The notes under the pieces are model-generated. The model worked only from the letters and a program-made list of their open reading frames with translations, ran no database searches and was not told where the DNA came from. Made by a program: the position numbers and the translations under genes. From Symbiopectobacterium purcellii (GTDB taxonomy: Bacteria; Pseudomonadota; Gammaproteobacteria; Enterobacterales; Enterobacteriaceae), in assembly GCF_019797845.1 (NCBI RefSeq), contig NZ_CP081864.1, forward strand, positions 1,736,001 to 1,800,000: a stretch of DNA of 64,000 bases, written 5' to 3'. Below, one piece after another: positions 59,826 to 64,000 of this stretch (position 1 is its first letter; the number at the start of each line of letters is the position of its first letter).

Positions 59826-60304
59826 CTGAACTTAAGCTCACGGATGACCAGCATCGATGGATTGAAGGGTGGTTGGAATTATGGGGCGCGTGGGTTTATT
59901 CAGGGAGGCTAGAGAAGCGGCAAAGCAGTGTAATTGCGCAGTTCATGGAGAGAGTAGAGCCAGGCAGGGTGATGAGTAGGCCCATGTGCAACGATGATGA
60001 CGGGATGTTGATTTCTCAGGTTGTAGATTCCGTCATGTGCATTGATCCAGAAGCCTACAAAATCCTTCTCAGTTACTACGCTCACGGCTCATCTCAATAC
60101 TCAATTGCAGTCTACATGCACAAGGTCGCAACGCCACGCAAAATGGGAACAAGGGGAGGGAAGAGGGTTATCAATCCGTCGCTGTCATTCTTCCGTCGCA
60201 TCGTTAAAGAGAAATTGGAGTCTAGCCAGTATTTTCTCTATGAACCGCTGCGAATTGCGATGAATAACCGCAAACGTGTTCCTAAAATACGTAAAGTCGC
60301 ATAA
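59816..60304 (+). CDS. Q: late antiterminator Q (DUF1133 type)
   Basis: A 162-residue protein starting at 59816 after GGAGG. It matches the DUF1133 antitermination family (WIEGWLELWGAWVYSGRL, PMCNDDDGMLISQVVDSVM, ILLSYYAHGSS). It should load on polymerase at the late promoter and allow reading through tR' into lysis and structural genes. Confidence 0.88.
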   Translation: MPIAELKLTDDQHRWIEGWLELWGAWVYSGRLEKRQSSVIAQFMERVEPGRVMSRPMCNDDDGMLISQVVDSVMCIDPEAYKILLSYYAHGSSQYSIAVYMHKVATPRKMGTRGGKRVINPSLSFFRRIVKEKLESSQYFLYEPLRIAMNNRKRVPKIRKVA

Positions 60305-60309
60305 AGGGC

Positions 60310-60338
60310 TTGACCTAAAAAAGCAAATGAGCAATACT
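60310..60338 (+). promoter_or_regulatory. late promoter PR'
   Basis: TTGACC (60310-60315), 17-nt spacer, AATACT (60333-60338), six bases after the Q stop. Confidence 0.7.
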
Positions 60339-60390
60339 TTGGGTGTATGGTGGTATTCGTGTGTTCATAGGGTGTTGCCAAACTCATTCA

Positions 60391-60417
60391 AGCCCTTGCA
60401 GAAATGCAGGGGCTTTT
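60391..60417 (+). terminator. late terminator tR'
   Basis: Stem AGCCCTTGCA-GAAA-TGCAGGGGCT followed by TTTTCTATTT, about 50 bp downstream of PR' start. It is the barrier Q overcomes. Confidence 0.75.
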
Positions 60418-60500
60418 CTATTTGTGCGCCGGGCATGGCGCGTAGCTTTTTTATTTCCCCTTTCAATAATATATCGCCATCCCTGCCGGGAGGTGAGGGT

Positions 60501-60755
60501 ATGACACGAATGAGCACTCTCTACAGCAGGCTTTCATATGGAAGCGGGACGGGCTTAATGGGCCTTGGCGCGTCTGCCAGAGCCTACGCCGCATCAACTA
60601 CAGAAAGCGTATGGTTGCTTGCGGATAAAATGGCTGGATTAACGCTCGGTGATTGGGCGATCATCGTCGGCATGGTCTGCACAATGGGCACTTTTGCAGT
60701 CAACTGGTACTACCGCAGGAAGGAATACCAGTTAAGGGAAACAGGTGGTGCGTGA
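60501..60755 (+). CDS. class II holin, S21 pinholin-like
   Basis: An 84-residue protein with a weakly hydrophobic Gly/Ala-rich first helix (GLMGLGASARAYAAS) and a strong second helix (DWAIIVGMVCTMGTFAVNWY), then a charged tail. It begins MTRMST: two starts three codons apart with a basic residue between, like the MKSM dual start of phage 21 S, which makes antiholin and holin. It fits the SAR endolysin that follows. Confidence 0.78.
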   Translation: MTRMSTLYSRLSYGSGTGLMGLGASARAYAASTTESVWLLADKMAGLTLGDWAIIVGMVCTMGTFAVNWYYRRKEYQLRETGGA

Positions 60756-61282
60756 TGTCAAAAGCAAGCAAACTCAGTGCGGCCATGCTGGCGCTCATCG
60801 CTGCTGGTGCCTTAGCCCCGGTGATGATGGCGCAATTCCAGTCTGAAAAAGAGGGTATGCGGTTAACCGCTTATCCTGACGGCGGCGGCCTCTGGACGAT
60901 TTGCGGTGGTGTGACGTGGGTCGAAGGCAAACCGGTCGTGAAGGGCATGAAGCTGACCGCTGACCGGTGCGCAAAGATTGATGCCATAGAGCAGCAAAAG
61001 GCGCTCGATTGGGTGGCCCGCAACGTTAACGTGCCGCTCACTGAGGTGCAAAAAGTCGGTATTGCCTCGTTTTGTCCGTGGAGCATCGGCCCCGGTAAAT
61101 GCTTCACCTCAACGTTCTACCGCAAATTGAATGCAGGCGATCTGAGGGGTGCCTGCAAAGAGATTAAGCGCTGGATGTGGGACGGGGGCAAAGATTGCCG
61201 TATCCGCGCCAACAACTGTTACGGGCAGATAGCGCGGCGTGACCAGGAATCAGCACTTTCGTGTTGGGGGTTAGGTGCATGA
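60755..61282 (+). CDS. SAR endolysin (lysozyme, GH24)
   Basis: A 175-residue R21-type lysozyme. An N-terminal signal-anchor-release helix (LSAAMLALIAAGALAPVMMAQ) precedes the catalytic core, with the Glu in KEGMRLTAYPDGGGLWTICGG and Asp nine residues on. It is exported by Sec, tethered inactive, and freed on membrane depolarisation by the holin. It shares one base with the holin gene. Confidence 0.88.
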   Translation: MSKASKLSAAMLALIAAGALAPVMMAQFQSEKEGMRLTAYPDGGGLWTICGGVTWVEGKPVVKGMKLTADRCAKIDAIEQQKALDWVARNVNVPLTEVQKVGIASFCPWSIGPGKCFTSTFYRKLNAGDLRGACKEIKRWMWDGGKDCRIRANNCYGQIARRDQESALSCWGLGA

Positions 61283-61704
61283 AGCTGCATCTCCACGCCG
61301 TTCTCGCTGTCCTCATTGCTGCGCTGTCATTCGGTGTCTACCACTACCACGACGCCTACAGCGAGACATCCAGCACATTAAAACTGGCGAACGCCACGAT
61401 CAGCGACATGCAAACCCGTCAGCGTGATGTTGCGGCGCTTGATGCCAAATACACGAAGGAATTAGCCGATGCGAAAAAAATCATTAGCGATTTGCATCGG
61501 GATGTCGCTGCTGGCCGTAAGCGGCTGCTCATCTCCGCAACCTGTAGCAATAATCCCACCACCCCCGGCGTGGCTAATGCAGGAACCGCCAGAATTACTC
61601 CATATGCTGAACGGGATTATTTCCGTCTCAGAGCCGGAATAGAAACCATCACCAAGCAACTGACCGGATTGCAGCAATACGTCCGTGAGCAGTGCTTGAA
61701 ATAA
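61279..61704 (+). CDS. Rz: i-spanin Rz
   Basis: A 141-residue inner-membrane spanin with one N-terminal helix (LHAVLAVLIAALSFGVYHY) and a periplasmic coiled coil. The start at 61279 overlaps the endolysin stop. It works with Rz1 to fuse inner and outer membranes. Confidence 0.87.
   Translation: MKLHLHAVLAVLIAALSFGVYHYHDAYSETSSTLKLANATISDMQTRQRDVAALDAKYTKELADAKKIISDLHRDVAAGRKRLLISATCSNNPTTPGVANAGTARITPYAERDYFRLRAGIETITKQLTGLQQYVREQCLK
61469..61642 (+). CDS. Rz1: o-spanin Rz1, embedded in Rz
   Basis: A 57-residue lipoprotein in another frame wholly inside Rz. Signal MRKKSLAICIGMSLLAVSGC with lipobox VSGC, then a Pro-rich mature part (PQPVAIIPPPPAWL). It is the outer-membrane partner of Rz. 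Confidence 0.87.
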   Translation: MRKKSLAICIGMSLLAVSGCSSPQPVAIIPPPPAWLMQEPPELLHMLNGIISVSEPE

Positions 61705-61867
61705 CCACCCCGTTAATCCGGTATTTTTTTCGCCTGCGCATCCTCGTGCGCACAAAACCAAGAGTCTTTCGGGATATGAGCCTGAGACAGAGTGGCGGTT
61801 TCATCGCTAACCACTCTTGGGCCACTTATGTCTACGAGGCAGGCTCTATCACCAAAAGGAAATAGTG

Positions 61868-62554
61868 ATGCAATTAGTGGAAATAAAAAAATTTGACTTA
61901 GTAACCACGTCTTGCGCTGTTGCACAAGGCATTAAGAAGGATCACAAACCCGTGATCCAGCTAGTTCGCAAGTACAAGTCGGACTTGGAAGAGTTCGGAA
62001 GGGTAGAATTTGAAATGCGACCCTTTGAAACGGATGGCGGGACGCAGAAGCAAGAAATAGCGTTGCTTAACGAGCAGCAAACGACATTGTTGATTACCTA
62101 CATGCGAAACAATGAGGCTGTGCGTGCTTTTAAGAAGCGTCTTGTTGCTGAATTCTTTCGTATGCGTTCAGCACTGGCGAGCAAGAAAATGGATCGCAAT
62201 ACCGCCCGACTTGAGTACCGCCCATTGACCGATGCCATCAAACACGAGCGTGAGGCACAGGGAAAAACCATTGCGCCACACCACTTCAGCAACGAGGCCG
62301 ATTTAATAAACCGCATTGCGCTGGGTATGACATCCGCAAAATTTCGAGTCCACCATGAAATAGGCAAGAAAGAATCCATCCGTGACTATCTGACGCCAGA
62401 GCAAATCCACTGCATTACCGAACTGCAACGCGCCAACACAGTATTCATTGGCATGGGCTGGGACTTTGAACAACGCAAGGCCACGCTGATGGGAATATTC
62501 ACCAAAAACCATCGCCAACCACTGATTGAAGAACAACAACGACTGGCAGCCTGA
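61868..62554 (+). CDS. Rha-family phage regulatory protein
   Basis: A 228-residue protein starting at 61868 after AGGAAA. Residues about 1-100 fit pRha (TTSCAVAQGIKKDHKPVIQLVRKY...GRVEFEMRP...LLNEQQTTLLITYMRN...FKKRLVAEFFRM). The C-terminus is a separate domain. A second Rha gene after 44967-45725; this one sits at the lysis-packaging junction, where cargo genes are common. Confidence 0.82.
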   Translation: MQLVEIKKFDLVTTSCAVAQGIKKDHKPVIQLVRKYKSDLEEFGRVEFEMRPFETDGGTQKQEIALLNEQQTTLLITYMRNNEAVRAFKKRLVAEFFRMRSALASKKMDRNTARLEYRPLTDAIKHEREAQGKTIAPHHFSNEADLINRIALGMTSAKFRVHHEIGKKESIRDYLTPEQIHCITELQRANTVFIGMGWDFEQRKATLMGIFTKNHRQPLIEEQQRLAA

Positions 62555-62649
62555 AAGTTTTCTCCAAGAATGATCGAGGTCATTGCTACAATTACCTATT
62601 TAAAATCAAATGGTTGCAAAAAAATTAAGCACCAAGAAAGGAAATAACC

Positions 62650-62955
62650 ATGGCAAAACCGGACTGGGAGGCCATCGAGTCGGCATACCGGGCCGGAGTG
62701 TTGTCCCTCCGTGAAATAGCAGCACAGTACGGCGACGGCATCACCGAGGGAGCCATACGGAAAAAGGCGGCAAAGCTGGATTGGGTACGCAATAAGAAAA
62801 ATGGTACGCAAGTACGCAAAAGCGGTACGCAAAAAAACAGCGTGCGTACCACCAAAAGCCCCGTTAAATCTGGCGATGGCGAAATTATCCCGGAATACAC
62901 GGGGCTGATCGCGTACTCCGAATCGCTGGATCATGGCTTATTGCAACTTGATTAG
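62650..62955 (+). CDS. terminase small subunit-like protein, C-terminus truncated
   Basis: A 101-residue protein. The first 60 residues (PDWEAIESAYRAGVLSLREIAAQYG...ITEGAIRKKAAKLDW) are the HTH of a terminase small-subunit family. The rest of that family is missing, and the tail (LIAYSESLDHGLLQLD) looks like unrelated DNA read through. Probably a recombination remnant. Confidence 0.6.
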   Translation: MAKPDWEAIESAYRAGVLSLREIAAQYGDGITEGAIRKKAAKLDWVRNKKNGTQVRKSGTQKNSVRTTKSPVKSGDGEIIPEYTGLIAYSESLDHGLLQLD

Positions 62956-63019
62956 TGGCATTACCCCCTACGGGCGGTTTTTTATTGCCACCATGCGTTA
63001 TCAATGTTCTGGGGGGCAA

Positions 63020-63661
63020 ATGCCAGGGCTAAACGACCTCCTAAACCAGTTAGAACGGGTACGAAAGCAAATCCCGTTTGCTACTGCTCAGGCGCTAACC
63101 AGCGTAGCCAGGCAGATAAAAGACGCACAAACGACAGCCATTAAACGCACGTTCGACAATCCAACCCCGTTCACCGCCAATTCAGTTCGATCACAAGGTG
63201 CCAGAAAAGACACGCTAAAGGCCCGCGTCTTTATCATGGATACCTCAGCGGAATACCTGGAACCGTTTGAAATCGGTGGGCAGCACAAGCTTAACGGCCA
63301 TGCGCTACTGAACCCCAAAAACATTCGCCTCAACAAATACGGCAACCTTGGCAATCGCAAGATGAGCCAGCGCAAAAACAATAATACTTTTGTTGGCGAA
63401 GTGGGCGGTGTCGAGGGGCTATGGCGTCGAAAGAAAACCCGAAAAGGCAAGAAGGCCAAGAAGCGGGCGAAACGATCCCCCAATGGTACGCGCGCCGCAC
63501 GACAGAAACAGCCCGCACCAAAGCTGTTAATCCGGTTTGGTGATGCGCTGCCAGTGCGTCAGCACCTGGGGTATTTTGACCGAGCCAACACCATGGCGGC
63601 GGCGTTGATGCCGTCAGCAATGGCTAGGGCGCTGGATCAGGCTCTGAGGACCGCCAAATGA
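63020..63661 (+). CDS. phage structural protein, minor tail/tail-completion-like
   Basis: A 213-residue, very basic protein starting at 63020 after a GGGGGG stretch. The N-terminal half (LLNQLERVRKQIPFATAQALTSVARQIKDAQ...FDNPTPFTANSVR) recalls phage minor tail or tail-completion proteins; residues about 130-185 are rich in Lys, Arg and Asn. The role is not certain. Confidence 0.55.
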   Translation: MPGLNDLLNQLERVRKQIPFATAQALTSVARQIKDAQTTAIKRTFDNPTPFTANSVRSQGARKDTLKARVFIMDTSAEYLEPFEIGGQHKLNGHALLNPKNIRLNKYGNLGNRKMSQRKNNNTFVGEVGGVEGLWRRKKTRKGKKAKKRAKRSPNGTRAARQKQPAPKLLIRFGDALPVRQHLGYFDRANTMAAALMPSAMARALDQALRTAK

Positions 63662-63763
63662 CCCGCACCAACCCGGTGCAGGGTTTTGGGTCCTTCCTGG
63701 TACTTTTGTAAGGCACGGGCATTGCGAGCCGCGGTGTTTTCCTAGCGACAAATTTTCAATTTG

Positions 63764-63911
63764 TGTCCCATGTCCCACCCTGACGAAAAACGTGCCAGCC
63801 CTTGCCGGTTGCGGGGTGCTGGCGATCTTTACCCTGGGACATTTGGTGTGGGACACAAAAAATGTCCCAGGTAATGTCCCAGCACTGAAAATGTCCCATC
63901 AGGATGTCCCA
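63764..63911. repeat. cluster of eight TGTCCCA heptamers before the packaging gene
   Basis: Direct copies at 63764, 63771, 63863, 63875, 63892 and 63905; inverted copies (TGGGACA) at 63835 and 63849. The last overlaps the next start codon. Position directly before a Nu1-like gene suggests terminase-binding sites, as in cosB. Confidence 0.7.
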
Positions 63912-64000
63912 TGACCACAATGACCCAGAGCGCCTACGCGCAACACGCACGCGTCGACCGTAAAACTATTGGCCGCTGGATTAAGTCAGGCAAGTTCATC
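63911..64000 (+). CDS. Nu1-like DNA-packaging/terminase small subunit, partial
   Basis: Begins at 63911 (MTTMTQSAYAQHARVDRKTIGRWIKSGKF) and runs off the window. The pattern is a MerR-like winged helix as in lambda Nu1, which recognises the packaging site. Confidence 0.55.
   Translation, partial: MTTMTQSAYAQHARVDRKTIGRWIKSGKFI

Overview
The window is chromosomal DNA of a gammaproteobacterium of the order Enterobacterales. Between about 4.7 and 34.9 kb the genes and their order (tRNA-Pro, yejM-yejL, yejK, rplY, radD, rsuA-bcr, yejG, yejABEF, mepS, lpxT-yeiR-yeiP, yeiW, setB-fruBKA, nfo, yeiH/yeiE, lysP) match the Escherichia coli region near 49 min. Flanking genes (a GAF-GGDEF cyclase, a 2-hydroxyacid dehydrogenase, a LysR gene in place of frmR) are not E. 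coli-like. A plant- or insect-associated family such as Pectobacteriaceae is my guess, not something the sequence proves.

Layout: 0.6-4.6 kb carries c-di-GMP signalling and small envelope proteins (dosC-type globin cyclase, a YceK-like lipoprotein, a broken GAF-GGDEF cyclase, a DUF1471 protein). 4.7-34.9 kb is the conserved core: LPS control (yejM, lpxT), peptide import (yejABEF), the peptidoglycan hydrolase mepS, translation factors (rplY, rsuA, yeiP), repair (radD, nfo), fructose PTS (fruBKA with two Cra operators), and amino-acid transport (an mtr homologue with a TrpR-like operator, and lysP). 35.3-42.3 kb holds a frameshifted 2-hydroxyacid dehydrogenase, a KTSC protein, fghA next to a nonsense-broken frmA, a PtrR-like regulator, and a chemoreceptor behind a good sigma-28 promoter.

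42.4-64 kb is the left part of a lambdoid prophage cut by the window end: int, xis, a short leftward operon, an antirepressor with a C4-like antisense RNA, an AT-rich cargo gene with 46-residue tandem repeats flanked by IS903-like remnants, exo/bet recombination genes, the immunity region, O/helicase replication genes with iterons in O, a nin-type block (ninB, dam, ybcO, rusA), a DUF1133 antiterminator, a lysis cassette (S21-type holin, SAR endolysin, Rz/Rz1), and the start of the packaging and structural genes.

The most unusual structure is the immunity region. It holds two complete lambdoid control modules in tandem: N1-CI1-Cro1-cII1 (51.3-53.3 kb) and N2-CI2-Cro2-CII2 (53.3-55.3 kb). Each has its own class of N protein and its own boxB sequence used on both sides. 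cII1 is dead, with two stop codons, and its first 75 bases nearly repeat the intact cII2.

A second theme is gene decay. Six genes are disrupted: three by single in-frame TAA codons (GAF-GGDEF cyclase, frmA, prophage antirepressor), two by frameshifts (yeiH at a G7 run, the 2-hydroxyacid dehydrogenase), plus cII1. At least two of the TAA codons stand where the family has Glu, so a G-to-T change explains each. These may be real mutations in a host-adapting lineage or sequencing artefacts; raw reads would decide.
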